64,000 nucleotides of DNA from Paraburkholderia sp. FT54 (GCF_031585635.1 NZ_CP134198.1:310001-374000); one strand, 5' to 3'. Numbered from the stretch's first letter, positions 25,294 through 34,240 are shown. Program-made: numbers and translations. The notes: generated by a model not told the origin, from the letters alone.

Positions 25294-27033
25294 CTACGCG
25301 CCGAACGTGAGCGCATGCGTGAGATCGCCCATCGGCATCTGTCCGCGTGCGCGCATCGCGTCGTCGCGCAGCTTCAGACCGTCGAGGGTCTCGAGCCCGA
25401 ACACTCGCGTGACGAGGCGCAGGATCGAGCCCGTGTCGTAGACTGTGTGGTCGACATAGCCCTTCTTCGCGAACGGCGAGACGACGAGTGCGGGCACGCG
25501 CGTGCCCGGGCCCCACCGGTCACCCTTCGGCGGCGCGACGTGATCCCACCAGCCGCCGTTCTCATCGACGGTCACGATCACGACCATGTTCTTCCACTGC
25601 GGGCTGGCGCGCAGCGCCTTGACCGCATGCACGACGTGGCGGTCGCCCGAGGCCACGTCGGCATAACCCGCATGCATGTTCAGGTTGCCCTGTGGCTTGT
25701 AGAACGTGACGGCAGGCAGACGCCCCGTGCGCGCGTCGGCGAGGAAGCGGTTTGTGCTCTCGTCGTCGCCGAGGCCGCCGTCGCGCAGACGCTTCGTGCG
25801 GGCCCTGGTGCCCGGTCCGAGATTGTGAAAGTAGTTAAACGGCTGATGGTGATACTGGAAGTTCGGGATCACGGGCGTGCCGTTCGTAAGGTTCGCGCCA
25901 TAACGATCGAGCGTCTCCTGGAAGGCACCCGCATACCACGCCCATTCGACGCCGCGCGCGTCGAGCTTGTCGCCGATGTGCTCGTGGGTCTGCGGCGGCA
26001 CGGCCATCGCGTTCGCATCCAGCCGGAAATCGACGACGCCGTCCGGCCTGGGCGTAAGCGGCGTCGGCGCGTACGGCGGCATCATCGTGTTGACAGCGTA
26101 GCTCAGCGTCGAGCCGTTGGCGAGCGTCTCCGGCGGCGTGAGCGCGCTCGGACCGAACTTCGGGATGCCGTTCATCGCGCTCGCGGGCGAACCCGACAGC
26201 GGCTTCAGGTTCGGGTCGTCAGGGCGTCCGCTCATGGTCTCCGCAATCTGAAACTTCGCGATGCTCTCGCGCGGATTCGCATAACGCGGCGGCGTGGCCG
26301 CGGCGAGATAATGGTGATTGAGAAACGACCCGCCGAACGCGCCCTGGAAGAAGTTATCGCACAACACGTATTCGCTTGCGAGATCCCACATGCGCAGGTC
26401 GTAGCTCGTGTTTGCGTAGTGACCCATCGTAAAGCCAGCGGAATCCGCCCAGGCGACGAACATGTCGTTCCGGCCGCCGTTGATTTGCATCTGGTTCTGA
26501 TAGAAGACATGCCACAGGTCGTGCGTGACGAGCGAGAGCGGCAGATTTTCCCCGCCCGGCCCCTTGAGCGCGAACGGCGCGTTCGGCAGGTTTGTCTGGT
26601 ACTGCTGCCCGGCAGAGTAGGTGACGCCGTCGGCGACCTGATCCTTGAGCAGCCAGCCGCCCGGCACGGGCGGCAGGGACGGCAACAAGGTCTTGCCGTC
26701 ACGGTCGCGCTGCAGGAAGTCGGCGGGCTTCAGAGACGAGAGCGGCTTCTCGACGCCGGGGAAATCGCCGAACAGGTTGTTGAAGCTGCGGTTTTCGGCA
26801 TAGATTACGACGATCGTCTTCACGTTCTCGCGCAGTGCGGCATCGAGTTCAGCGCCGGCGAGGCCGCGCGCGGTGCGGCTCTCGGGCGCCGCGCAGCCGG
26901 CGAGGCCACCGCCAACGGCGACTGCCGCAAGCCCGCCGAGAAAGGTGCGCCGGCCGGGATTGGCGGCGGGCGGCGTTTGCCCCGCTTCCGTCGATTGGGA
27001 GGATTCGACGGACGAGTCTTCCTTTTTTGTCAT
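25294..27033 (-). CDS. Tat-exported phosphoesterase, AcpA-like acid phosphatase
   Basis: A 579-residue PF04185 hydrolase. A twin-arginine leader (PGRRTFLGGLAAVAVGGG) ends in LAGC, so it may be a lipoprotein. The core starts KTIVVIYAENRSFNNLFGDF and has a substrate-site segment EYVLCDNFFQGAFGGSFLNH. The C-terminal metal site is MVVIVTVDENGGWWDHVAPP with VPALVVSPFAKKGYVDHTVY. Start is the ATG 27031-27033 after TGGAAATCTC; the frame is open further upstream to 27450 without support. AcpA-type enzymes release phosphate from many esters outside the cytoplasm. With the enzyme at 9706-11451 it flanks the TonB/receptor block. Confidence 0.85.
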   Translation of the reverse strand: MTKKEDSSVESSQSTEAGQTPPAANPGRRTFLGGLAAVAVGGGLAGCAAPESRTARGLAGAELDAALRENVKTIVVIYAENRSFNNLFGDFPGVEKPLSSLKPADFLQRDRDGKTLLPSLPPVPGGWLLKDQVADGVTYSAGQQYQTNLPNAPFALKGPGGENLPLSLVTHDLWHVFYQNQMQINGGRNDMFVAWADSAGFTMGHYANTSYDLRMWDLASEYVLCDNFFQGAFGGSFLNHHYLAAATPPRYANPRESIAKFQIAETMSGRPDDPNLKPLSGSPASAMNGIPKFGPSALTPPETLANGSTLSYAVNTMMPPYAPTPLTPRPDGVVDFRLDANAMAVPPQTHEHIGDKLDARGVEWAWYAGAFQETLDRYGANLTNGTPVIPNFQYHHQPFNYFHNLGPGTRARTKRLRDGGLGDDESTNRFLADARTGRLPAVTFYKPQGNLNMHAGYADVASGDRHVVHAVKALRASPQWKNMVVIVTVDENGGWWDHVAPPKGDRWGPGTRVPALVVSPFAKKGYVDHTVYDTGSILRLVTRVFGLETLDGLKLRDDAMRARGQMPMGDLTHALTFGA

Positions 27034-27399
27034 GAGATTTCCATTTTGCGTGATTGAGATCAAGCCGAGGCGCGCATCGGGAAAAAGCGCGGGCCTGGCT
27101 CGGGCGATTGGCAGCATGCGCGGACGGATCGCCGGGGCCGGGGCCGTCCGCGCCATGTGCCGCCTCGGATGGTAGCGTGTAGGTGGTGCGGTTGAGTTAC
27201 GGATCGATGACAGGACATCCGCGCATGGACCACAGCACGAAAACCCGCAAGGCGCATGATCGTGCGAGTCACGGTGATTAGGACCAGTCGCATCCACAGT
27301 TGCCGACCGAGTCCGGTAGTCCGCTAATGTTCCGTCCCTGCAATAACTTGTCGTAAATTTCGATTGTTCTATGATCAATCTAGGGAACAGGAGGCGACC
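27034..27399. other. 366-bp intergenic region
   Basis: This is the upstream region of the phosphoesterase gene (reverse) and the left end of the IS630 remnant (forward). No gene or convincing Pho box is seen here. The IS630 left end must lie near 27340-27390 but could not be fixed. Confidence 0.3.
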
Positions 27400-28084
27400 A
27401 TGGGACGCAAGGGAATCGAGGTTGTGGTGTCGGAACTGGAAAGAGAGCAATTGCTATCTATGAGTCGATCGCGTTCGCTGCCTCATTCGCTGGTCCGCCG
27501 GGCAAAGATTGTCTTGATGGCCGCAGACGGTCATACAACGCAGGACATTGTGATGCAGTGCGAAGTAACGCCGCCGGCGATCACGCACTGGAAGAAACGG
27601 TTCGTCGCGCGTGGGCTTGCCGGTCTGCATGACGAGGCACGCCCCGGGCGGCCGCGTGCACATGACGATGAGGCGGTGGCAGAACTGCTGGCGAAGGTGC
27701 TGCATGAGAAGCCGGATGGGACGACGCACTGGAGTGTGCGTTCCGCTGCTGCACAGACCGGAATTTCGAAGAGTTCGGTGGCCCGCTATCTGTCGCTGTT
27801 CGGAGTGCAGCCTCATCGTTCGAAGAGCTTCATGCTTTCTACTGACCCGTACTTCGTGGAGAAGGTGCGCGATATTGTCGGGCTGTACCTGAGCCCGCCG
27901 ACCAATGCCCTGGTGCTGTGCGTCGACGAGAAGAGCCAGTGCCAGGCGCTGGAGCGTACACAGCCGATGTTGCCGATGGGATTGGGATACCTCGAGGGCG
28001 TGACGCATGATTACGTGCGGCATGGCACCACGACCTTGTTCGCTGCGCTCAATGCCGCAACAGGAGAAGTCATCGCACAATGCA
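27400..28084 (+). pseudogene. IS630-family transposase, truncated by an IS6 end
   Basis: From the ATG at 27400 (behind GGAACAGGAGG) the protein has the IS630 N-terminal HTH half ([60 protein letters not shown]) and enters the DDE domain at [20 protein letters not shown] (first Asp), then [18 protein letters not shown]. At 28085 it changes abruptly into GGCTCTGGTGCAAAT, the IS6 terminal repeat, and the frame ends by chance at 28128. The second Asp and the Glu are lost, so the gene is inactive. Confidence 0.85.
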
Positions 28085-28243
28085 GGCTCTGGTGCAAATG
28101 GCTTGTCTGGCAGAGATGCTTCCTATAGATATGGATACCTTATCGATTGAACAGGACGGCGGTCCAGACAGCGGGCGTAATGCATCGCATTCGCAAGGGT
28201 CAGTTCAACTTCTCCATGGTCGGGCTCAAAGATACTGCTGCAC
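28085..28243. mobile_element. scar of two IS6-family ends in opposite orientation
   Basis: 28085-28099 is the IS6 terminal repeat GGCTCTGGTGCAAAT. It leads into an inverted copy of the transposase 3' end (GGATACC at about 28135, then CAGGACGGCGGTCCAGACAG to 28177). Immediately after, 28178-28243 reads in the forward direction as [20 protein letters not shown], again the transposase C-terminus. Two tail-end fragments from IS6-type elements are thus fused in opposite orientation with the transposase bodies removed. They diverge from the intact copies here. Confidence 0.65.
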
Positions 28244-28308
28244 ACCGAACGGAGAGTCGTGCAACTGAGGGTCGTGCGTAGGGGCACCGCCGAGGAGCGC
28301 CGGGTGTA

Positions 28309-29949
28309 TCAGCCGTCCTGTGCCCTGGCCTCTTGATGCCGCGCATAGTTGAATGGCAAGAGGTCCGTCACGTCGGCGTCCGGTGGACGCTGCGGCAGCT
28401 CCTTGAGTACGTGCAACAGGTAGTCGTACGGTTCGACACCGCAGGCACGGCACGTCAGCATGAGACTGTAAATCGTGGCGCTCGCTTTTGCGCCGTCGAC
28501 CGTGTCGCTGAACAGCCACGACTTTCTCGAAGTGGCGAACGGCCTGATGTCCCGCTCGCAGATATTGTTGTCTATTGCGGCTCGCCCGTCAGTGACGTAG
28601 CGGCTCAGATATTCCCACTGGTTACGCGCATAGGCGATGGCCTTACCGAGCAGGCTCTGGGGCGTCACCTTCGGCGCCAGTTCGTCAAGCCACGCTTTGA
28701 AGGCATCGAGCACCGCCACGCTGTGTTTCTGCCGCAGGTCGTATGTGTAGTCGGCACGTGTCTGGCCGGCAGGCAGATCGCCTTTGGCCAGCGCCTCGAC
28801 ACGGTACAGGGCCTGGAAGTATTCAAGCGCCTTTGCCACACGAGCATTCGGCGGCTTCGGTTTTGCGCCATCCCCTTTCTTCTGCGCTGCCTTGTCCGCC
28901 TTGACGAACAGCCTGCGCGCGTGCGCCATGCAGCCCAAGTGCGTTGCCTTTTTCAGCGTGCGCCACGCACTGTATCCGTCGCTTACCAGCATGCCGCTGT
29001 AGTCGCCGAGGAACTTCTTCGGATGCTCCTGGCCTCGCCCCGGCTGGTACTCGAACAGCACCACGGGTTCGGGGCAGTCTTCGGCGCTGCGGTAGACCCA
29101 CGCATAGCTTTTACTCTGGGCTGATCTGCCGGGTTCCTTGAGCACCTGAAGCGTGGTCTCGTCGCCGTGGATCAGCGACTGCGACAGCAATGTCCTGTAC
29201 AGCGCGTCGTACAGGCGGGTGTAGTGCAATTCGCTGGGGCGGATGACCCAGTGTGCCAGCGTGCCCCGGCTCACCGGAATCTGCCAGCGGGCCATGGCGG
29301 CCTGCATCCGGTACAACGGCATGCCGTCGACGTATTTCGCGGTCGCGACCGTCGCGATCACCGACGCATCCGCATGGCTGCCCGGGAGTGGCTGTACCGG
29401 CATCGGTGCGAGGACGACCGGCGTATGTTCGGCGTGACGCTCGCAGTGCCGGCACGCGTACTTTGCACGCACGTTCTGGTGAACCGTCCATTTGAGCTCG
29501 ACATGCAGCTGTTCGCTGATGTCCTCGCCGATGCGATGCATCGGATTGCCACAACACGGGCAACCTCGCTGCTCTTCCGGCAGATCGTACTCGACGCGTT
29601 CGCGCTTCAGGTACGCCGGCAACGGCTTGCGTCCCACCTTGCGCCGCTCAGGCTTGCCGGCCGGTGGCAAACCGGTGTCAGGCAGCGCCGGCTGGATACC
29701 TTCGTCTTCCTCGTCGCATGGTTCGCTCCGGGCGATCTGCTCGGCTTCGTCGAACACGCGATCCTTGCGTTTTTCGCTTTTCGGCGCGTAACGCTCAGCC
29801 GTAAGCAGGCGAACCTGTTCCTCGAGCTGCCCGACGCGCTGGTTCAGTTCGTCGATGTGTTTCGCGTCGCCGGCTACCCGAGCTTCGAGCGCGTGGATAT
29901 AGCCCTGGACAGCCCGGGGTACGCGCTTGAGGTCAGGTGCATTATTCAT
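28309..29949 (-). CDS. tnpC: IS66-family transposase TnpC
   Basis: A 546-residue transposase. Residues 15-60 form a leucine-zipper-like coiled coil (AKHIDELNQRVGQLEEQVRL), then RYAPKSEKRKD as in all IS66 TnpC. A zinc-binding CPCCGNPMHRIGEDISEQLH follows. The DDE core has SLIHGDETTLQVLKEPGRSA (Asp), GMLVSDGYSAWRTLKKATHL (Asp) and RAAIDNNICERDIRPFATSR (Glu region). It ends RACGVEPYDYLLHVLKELPQ with the usual tail. It appears intact. It needs TnpA and TnpB, which are encoded just upstream, for full transposition. Confidence 0.95.
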   Translation of the reverse strand: MNNAPDLKRVPRAVQGYIHALEARVAGDAKHIDELNQRVGQLEEQVRLLTAERYAPKSEKRKDRVFDEAEQIARSEPCDEEDEGIQPALPDTGLPPAGKPERRKVGRKPLPAYLKRERVEYDLPEEQRGCPCCGNPMHRIGEDISEQLHVELKWTVHQNVRAKYACRHCERHAEHTPVVLAPMPVQPLPGSHADASVIATVATAKYVDGMPLYRMQAAMARWQIPVSRGTLAHWVIRPSELHYTRLYDALYRTLLSQSLIHGDETTLQVLKEPGRSAQSKSYAWVYRSAEDCPEPVVLFEYQPGRGQEHPKKFLGDYSGMLVSDGYSAWRTLKKATHLGCMAHARRLFVKADKAAQKKGDGAKPKPPNARVAKALEYFQALYRVEALAKGDLPAGQTRADYTYDLRQKHSVAVLDAFKAWLDELAPKVTPQSLLGKAIAYARNQWEYLSRYVTDGRAAIDNNICERDIRPFATSRKSWLFSDTVDGAKASATIYSLMLTCRACGVEPYDYLLHVLKELPQRPPDADVTDLLPFNYARHQEARAQDG

Positions 29950-30038
29950 GCGCTCCAGGATAGCGAAGCGCGGTGCGCCGTGGGTTTACGTCAATTTGTA
30001 AAAGGCGCCCGGCCGTTGTTTACGTGCAACGTACCGCG

Positions 30039-30392
30039 CTAGCTGGCGTGCTCGTAATGGCGTGCAGCATGACGGCGAAGCGCGTCGATGTCGATGCCAT
30101 CGAGCAGCCAGTGGAGCTGCTGCGTCGTCAGCTCGATCACTTCCTGATCGCGTCGCGGCCACACGAAACGGTCTTGCTCGAGGCGGCGCAATAACAGCCA
30201 GAAGCCGGTGTGCTCGTACAGCAGGAGCTTGATCCGGTTGCATTTACGGTTGCGAAACGCGTACACGGCGCGCGCGAGCGGATCCAGTCGCATCGAATTC
30301 TCAACCACGGCGGCAAGGGTATTGATACCGCACCGGAAGTCGACCGGCTCGCGATGCAGATAGACCCGCAGGTCGTCAGCGAAGCGCAGCAT
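30039..30392 (-). CDS. tnpB: IS66-family accessory protein TnpB
   Basis: A 117-residue protein with the TnpB pattern FADDLRVYLHREPVDFRCGI, then AVYAFRNRKCNRIKLLLYEH, GFWLLLRRLEQDRFVWPRRD and LTTQQLHWLLDGIDI. Its ATG (30390-30392) shares one base with the TGA of tnpA (TGATG), so translation is coupled. An open extension upstream is only the tnpA region in another frame. The biochemical role of IS66 TnpB is not known, but it is needed for transposition. Confidence 0.95.
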   Translation of the reverse strand: MLRFADDLRVYLHREPVDFRCGINTLAAVVENSMRLDPLARAVYAFRNRKCNRIKLLLYEHTGFWLLLRRLEQDRFVWPRRDQEVIELTTQQLHWLLDGIDIDALRRHAARHYEHAS

Positions 30393-30934
30393 CACCGGCT
30401 CCTCAATGCGTCGATCATCGCTGTGAGCAGCGCCGTGTCCTGTTGCATACATTCAAGTTCGAGACTCACCCCGTTGGGCAACTGCGCCATCAGGCGTGAC
30501 GGCAACGGCGGGCGTTGCGATGGACGCATCGGTTCACGCCGTGCAGCAGCCGGCTGGGCGTCGGGCAGGGACGGCATGTGAGGCAAGTGCACAGGTTCGG
30601 CATCAACCACTTCCAGAACAGGAACAAATGCCGGCGCACTGGCTGGTGTCGGCTGCCGTTCAGTTCGGGAGCGTGTCTTTTTACGCTCGACGCCAATCCA
30701 CTTGCGAAGCTGGTTGGCGTTCACACCAGCCTTCAGTGCCAGCCCGGCAACGGAGGCCCCCGGCTTCTGGCACGCTTCGATCAGCTTGCGCTTGCCATCA
30801 CGGTCGTACCGGTTCTTGCCGTCGGCCGATTTACCGATCACCCGCAATGGCAGGAAGTCAAAGTCAGTTTGTAGGTCAGTCATAAGCTGCGTCCGCAATG
30901 TGGTGGCTGCGGACGCAATCTTGTTCCTTCTCAT
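30392..30934 (-). CDS. tnpA: IS66-family accessory protein TnpA
   Basis: A 180-residue protein (or 163 if starting at the ATG 30881-30883). It contains a Tnp_1/helix-turn-helix segment: [20 protein letters not shown] then [12 protein letters not shown]. After a variable proline-rich middle it ends with [20 protein letters not shown], as IS66 TnpA proteins do. It is the first gene of the element and overlaps tnpB by one base. It is probably DNA-binding. Confidence 0.85.
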   Translation of the reverse strand: MRRNKIASAATTLRTQLMTDLQTDFDFLPLRVIGKSADGKNRYDRDGKRKLIEACQKPGASVAGLALKAGVNANQLRKWIGVERKKTRSRTERQPTPASAPAFVPVLEVVDAEPVHLPHMPSLPDAQPAAARREPMRPSQRPPLPSRLMAQLPNGVSLELECMQQDTALLTAMIDALRSR

Positions 30935-30969
30935 ACACCGGTTCCAGATGAGTCGGAACTACCGCTTAC

Positions 30970-31492
30970 CGTCAAACGGTGGAACCGCTTTTGCAGGCCC
31001 ACCGGCCAGTCGTGGCGTGTCGACGAGACTTACCTCAAGCTGCACGGCAAGTGGGTCTATCTTTATCGGGCGGTGGATCGGGCAGGTCAGACGGTCGACT
31101 TCATGCTCAGCGCCAGGCGTGACGTGAAGGCGGCAAAAGCGTTTTTCAGGAAGGCAATCAAACATCAAGGCCAGCCGCCGAAGACCATCACGCTTGATGG
31201 CTACGGCGCCTCGCACCGCGCCGTGCGCGAGATGAAGGCCGATGGCTTGCTGCCGGAGGACACGAAGGTCCGATCCTCGAAATATCTCAATAATCTGGTC
31301 GAGCAGGACCACCGCAACATCAAGTCCCGGACGAAAGTCATGCTCGGCTTCAAACGTTTCCGGAACGCAGCGATCACTCTCTCAGGTATTGAACTGGTAC
31401 ATCGTATTCGCAAGGGCCAATTCAGCCTCGCGAAACTCCGCCTCAAAGATACCGCTGCGCCCGCTGTCTGGATGGCCGTCCTGTCTGCCTGA
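30970..31492 (+). pseudogene. IS6-family transposase, N-terminally truncated
   Basis: The frame from [12 protein letters not shown] to the normal end [15 protein letters not shown] is identical in reading to the intact transposase at 23954-24670, and all three catalytic acidic residues are kept. The first 65 or so residues, with the DNA-binding helices, were removed by the IS66 insertion. An internal GTG could give a 139-residue product without the HTH; it would not be a working transposase. Confidence 0.9.
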
Positions 31493-31550
31493 TCAGGTAT
31501 CCTTGATATAACAAAATATCTCGTCCATATCGACTATTTGCACCAGAGCC
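30970..31550 (+). mobile_element. IS6-family copy, 5'-truncated by IS66
   Basis: The right two thirds of an IS6 element, to all appearance the same sequence as 24148-24728, starting inside the transposase gene exactly where the IS66 right end stops and running to the terminal repeat CTATTTGCACCAGAGCC at 31534-31550. The left part is absent on the other side of the IS66 element. Confidence 0.9.
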
Positions 31551-31551
31551 A

Positions 31552-32112
31552 TGGTTGAGAAGCCCTGCAACCGTAGGCGCAGTGGCTCCTTCGCCGCGTT
31601 GTCTCGCCGATGCCATGGCGGACGGCGTTGAGGCGTTCGAGGCGATCGTCGAGGTGGGAGCCGGCACCGGAGTCGTGACAGACTCCCTCGTGCGTCGACA
31701 CCCGTCAGCGCGGCTGATCGTATTCGAGCTGGGAGATCAACTGGCCACCGAACTGAGGGGGCGATTTCCACAGGCCCATGTGGTCGGCGGCGCATTCCCT
31801 GAGAACGTTTCGGTACTGCGAGAACTGCCACCGAAGACTATTATTGTCTCGGGACTGCCGTTTCGTTCGCTTTCGTCTGGCGTTGTCGAACCAACGGTTG
31901 CGGCCTTCGCCGAACTCCTCTACGCGGACCGCGCTCGACGTCTTGTGCAATTCACGTATCAACCGAGAGTCCCATTTACGGCCCCAATAGGCTTGCGTTG
32001 GCATCGCATCAAAACTGTCTGGCTGAATGCGCCTCCAGCGAACGTCTGGCATCTCAGCAGCAAGACCGATTGCCGATGTAGCGACGCGGCGCATCTTGTC
32101 GCGTCGCCCTGA
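31552..32112 (+). pseudogene. phospholipid N-methyltransferase-like protein, N-truncated by IS6
   Basis: The frame reads RSPATVGAVAPSPRCLADAM, then the SAM motif VEVGAGTGVVTDSLVRRHPS, FELGDQLATELRGRFPQAHV, KTIIVSGLPFRSLSSGVVEP and RRLVQFTYQPRVPFTAPIGL, and ends at 32112. This is the PmtA-like class of small class I methyltransferases acting on phosphatidylethanolamine or similar lipids. Family members begin some 10-25 residues earlier; here the IS6 terminal repeat ends at 31550, and only a TTG (31555) could serve as start. The SAM and substrate sites are complete, so weak activity from an IS-borne promoter is possible, but I treat it as damaged. Confidence 0.7.
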
Positions 32113-32436
32113 CCCCTTCAGCACGATAGAACGCGACGCGTGCCGTCTCACCAGTGGCATGCAAGCATGGTTATTGAGGTACGTCTTCGCGCCGGGCCGC
32201 GTCTCATAGCCTCAAGTGTAGAGCGTCAACTATGAAGTCCAGCCGTGCCCCCCTTGCGGCTCTAGCCCGGCACCAGTGTGAACAAGCGTGGCGACGGCCC
32301 CGTGGGGGGCTGATTGTCGGATCCCCGGCGGCTTCGGTCAATTCGGACGGTGCAGCAAAGCGGTCCACCCCACGCGCGTTCGCGCGTCGGTCGATGGTGA
32401 TTTTCCGCGCTGGAGGACGCCGCCAGCGCGTCACGC
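32113..32436. other. 324-bp region between convergent genes
   Basis: No gene is recognised between the methyltransferase stop and the end of the TetR gene. Several open frames overlap, none with a ribosome site or family. Confidence 0.35.
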
Positions 32437-33141
32437 TCAGGAGTGTTCCAGCGCCGGAAGCAGCGCGGGCGCGCTCGTGAGGAAAGCGCGCACGTGCATC
32501 GCAATGACCGCGTCGCTGGACATGGTGTTGTCGTTCGAATAAATACGACGGCGAATCGCAAGGTGGGATACCGCGCCATGCAGAAGCCAGCCGACCTCGG
32601 TCAGATGAGCCGGATCGGTCGGCACGCCGCATCCCAATTCGTGCGCGGTCTCCGTGACAATGATCTCAAGGGCATGCGTCACAACGGCGTTCGTATACGT
32701 CGGCGCCATTTGCAGATCTTCAAGCGAAGAGTAAAGGAACAGGCGCAGCCACTGCCGCGTCAGCAGCGTGTCGTAGTACTCGCGATAAAAATTATTGAGC
32801 CTCCTTTCAATATGCATACTGCGATCTTTCAGCTCAACAAACCACATTGCCTTGAAAGTTCCAACAATTTCGCGCTTGTATACTTCATCGATCAACGCAG
32901 CCTTGCTTGGAAACAGGCTGTACAGCAGGCGTTGCGACACGCCACAAGCCGCGGCAATCGCGCGAGTCTGCGCATTCAGTCCGTGCTCAGCGAAATACTC
33001 GGCGGCCTTCTCCAGCACGCGCGCCTGACGCTCGGTGCGTGGCAGACGCTGCGGCGCTTTCTTCATCGGCCGCTTGGACGGCGCGCGACCCGCCACGGTC
33101 TTGCTGCCCGGCTCTGAAACATCCTTGAGTTTGGCCTTCAT
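32437..33141 (-). CDS. TetR/AcrR-family transcriptional regulator
   Basis: A 234-residue regulator. A basic N-terminal tail of about 35 residues precedes the HTH domain RQARVLEKAAEYFAEHGLNA then TRAIAAACGVSQRLLYSLFP and SKAALIDEVYKREIV. The rest is the helical ligand-binding domain, with RLNNFYREYYDTLLTRQWLR and HLTEVGWLLHGAVSHLAIRR. Start ATG is at 33139-33141. The nearest genes are IS elements and the damaged methyltransferase, so the regulated gene was probably lost or lies elsewhere. The ligand is unknown. Confidence 0.9.
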   Translation of the reverse strand: MKAKLKDVSEPGSKTVAGRAPSKRPMKKAPQRLPRTERQARVLEKAAEYFAEHGLNAQTRAIAAACGVSQRLLYSLFPSKAALIDEVYKREIVGTFKAMWFVELKDRSMHIERRLNNFYREYYDTLLTRQWLRLFLYSSLEDLQMAPTYTNAVVTHALEIIVTETAHELGCGVPTDPAHLTEVGWLLHGAVSHLAIRRRIYSNDNTMSSDAVIAMHVRAFLTSAPALLPALEHS

Positions 33142-33254
33142 GACGCTCCTGTGCCCATCACTTCGGAAAATACGTCTTCACGTGACGACTTATGATTTGA
33201 TAGAGTATATCGTCCGGGTACGAAAAGGCGTTTCGCCAGGCACCCGGGCGGCAC

Positions 33255-34094
33255 GGCTCTGGTGCAAATAGTCGATATGGACGAGATATTTTGTTATATC
33301 AAGGATACCTGATCAGGCAGACAGGACGGCCATCCAGACAGCGGGCGCAGCGGTATCTTTGAGGCGGAGTTTCGCGAGGCTGAATTGGCCCTTGCGAATA
33401 CGATGTACCAGTTCAATACCTGAGAGAGTGATCGCTGCGTTCCGGAAACGTTTGAAGCCGAGCATGACTTTCGTCCGGGACTTGATGTTGCGGTGGTCCT
33501 GCTCGACCAGATTATTGAGATATTTCGAGGACCGGACCTTCGTGTCCTCCGGCAGCAAGCCATCGGCCTTCATCTCGCGCACGGCGCGGTGCGAGGCGCC
33601 GTAGCCATCAAGCGTGATGGTCTTCGGCGGCTGGCCTTGATGTTTGATTGCCTTCCTGAAAAACGCTTTTGCCGCCTTCACGTCACGCCTGGCGCTGAGC
33701 ATGAAGTCGACCGTCTGACCTGCCCGATCCACCGCCCGATAAAGATAGACCCACTTGCCGCGCAGCTTGAGGTAAGTCTCGTCGACACGCCACGACTGGC
33801 CGGTGGGCCTGCAAAAGCGGTTCCACCGTTTGACGAATTCCGGCGCAAAGCGACGCACCCAGCGCAGGATCGTCGTGTGCGCCAGCGACAGACCCCGTTC
33901 CGCCATCATTTCGACCAGATCGCGCAGGCTAAGCTCGTAGCGCAGGTACCAGCGAACACACAGAATGATCACATCGCGGTCAAAATGACGGCCCGCGAAC
34001 AGTTCCTCCAGACTCTTCAGCTTGCTCATCGGCGGCTCTCAATTCGTTCAGACCGACACCTTAACCGATTCGCCCCCGCGCTATTTGCAGAGCC
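33255..34094 (-). mobile_element. IS6-family insertion sequence with a 3-bp deletion in one end
   Basis: The left end GGCTCTGGTGCAAATAG at 33255-33271 is normal. The right end reads CTATTTGCAGAGCC (34081-34094) in place of CTATTTGCACCAGAGCC, lacking CCA, which may impair transposition from that side. The body is almost identical to 23886-24728 in reverse orientation. The pair could support inversion of the 24-34 kb segment by homologous recombination. Confidence 0.9.
33313..34029 (-). CDS. IS6-family DDE transposase
   Basis: A full-length 238-residue transposase with catalytic blocks [40 protein letters not shown] and [20 protein letters not shown]. Compared with the 23954-24670 copy it has the more family-typical [20 protein letters not shown] and KLRGKW, so it is probably the ancestral version and the other the mutated one. 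It should be catalytically competent; the damaged outer end may limit movement of its own element. Confidence 0.95.
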   Translation of the reverse strand: MSKLKSLEELFAGRHFDRDVIILCVRWYLRYELSLRDLVEMMAERGLSLAHTTILRWVRRFAPEFVKRWNRFCRPTGQSWRVDETYLKLRGKWVYLYRAVDRAGQTVDFMLSARRDVKAAKAFFRKAIKHQGQPPKTITLDGYGASHRAVREMKADGLLPEDTKVRSSKYLNNLVEQDHRNIKSRTKVMLGFKRFRNAAITLSGIELVHRIRKGQFSLAKLRLKDTAAPAVWMAVLSA

Positions 34095-34240
34095 CTTGCC
34101 GGGACAGGCGGCGGCGGGTGATTCATGAACGCAAAATTCTGTGCAATCGCGGCGTTCGATTGGTCAGGATTCGACTGCGCGAAGACAGAAGTAACGCATA
34201 AAAGGCACACAATGCCTGGCGCGAAAAAGAGTCGATTCAT
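34095..34240 (-). pseudogene. small exported protein, cut by IS6
   Basis: From the ATG at 34238-34240 the frame begins with a signal peptide (MNRLFFAPGIVCLLCVTSVF, then AQS) and continues NPDQSNAAIAQNFAFMNHPP plus PPVPA before running into the IS6 end at 34094. The 3' part is not found across the element. It is a periplasmic or secreted protein of unknown function, destroyed by the insertion. Confidence 0.5.

Larger units (their letters stand above)
28309..30969 (-). mobile_element. IS66-family insertion sequence inside an IS6 copy
   Basis: Three reverse-strand genes in the IS66 order tnpA-tnpB-tnpC. The right end is CCGCTTAC at 30962-30969, matching the IS66 terminal consensus GTAAGCGG read from the other strand, and it directly adjoins an IS6 transposase interior starting at 30970. 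The left end, somewhere between about 28244 and 28308, has no clear GTAAGC repeat and no IS6 N-terminal part beyond it, so the left side was rearranged after insertion. Confidence 0.8.

Noticed and set aside
25177..27057. 626-codon forward frame, opposite to the phosphoesterase gene
   Set aside because: It is the antisense shadow of a well-conserved gene in GC-rich DNA, arginine-rich and without any recognisable motif or ribosome site.
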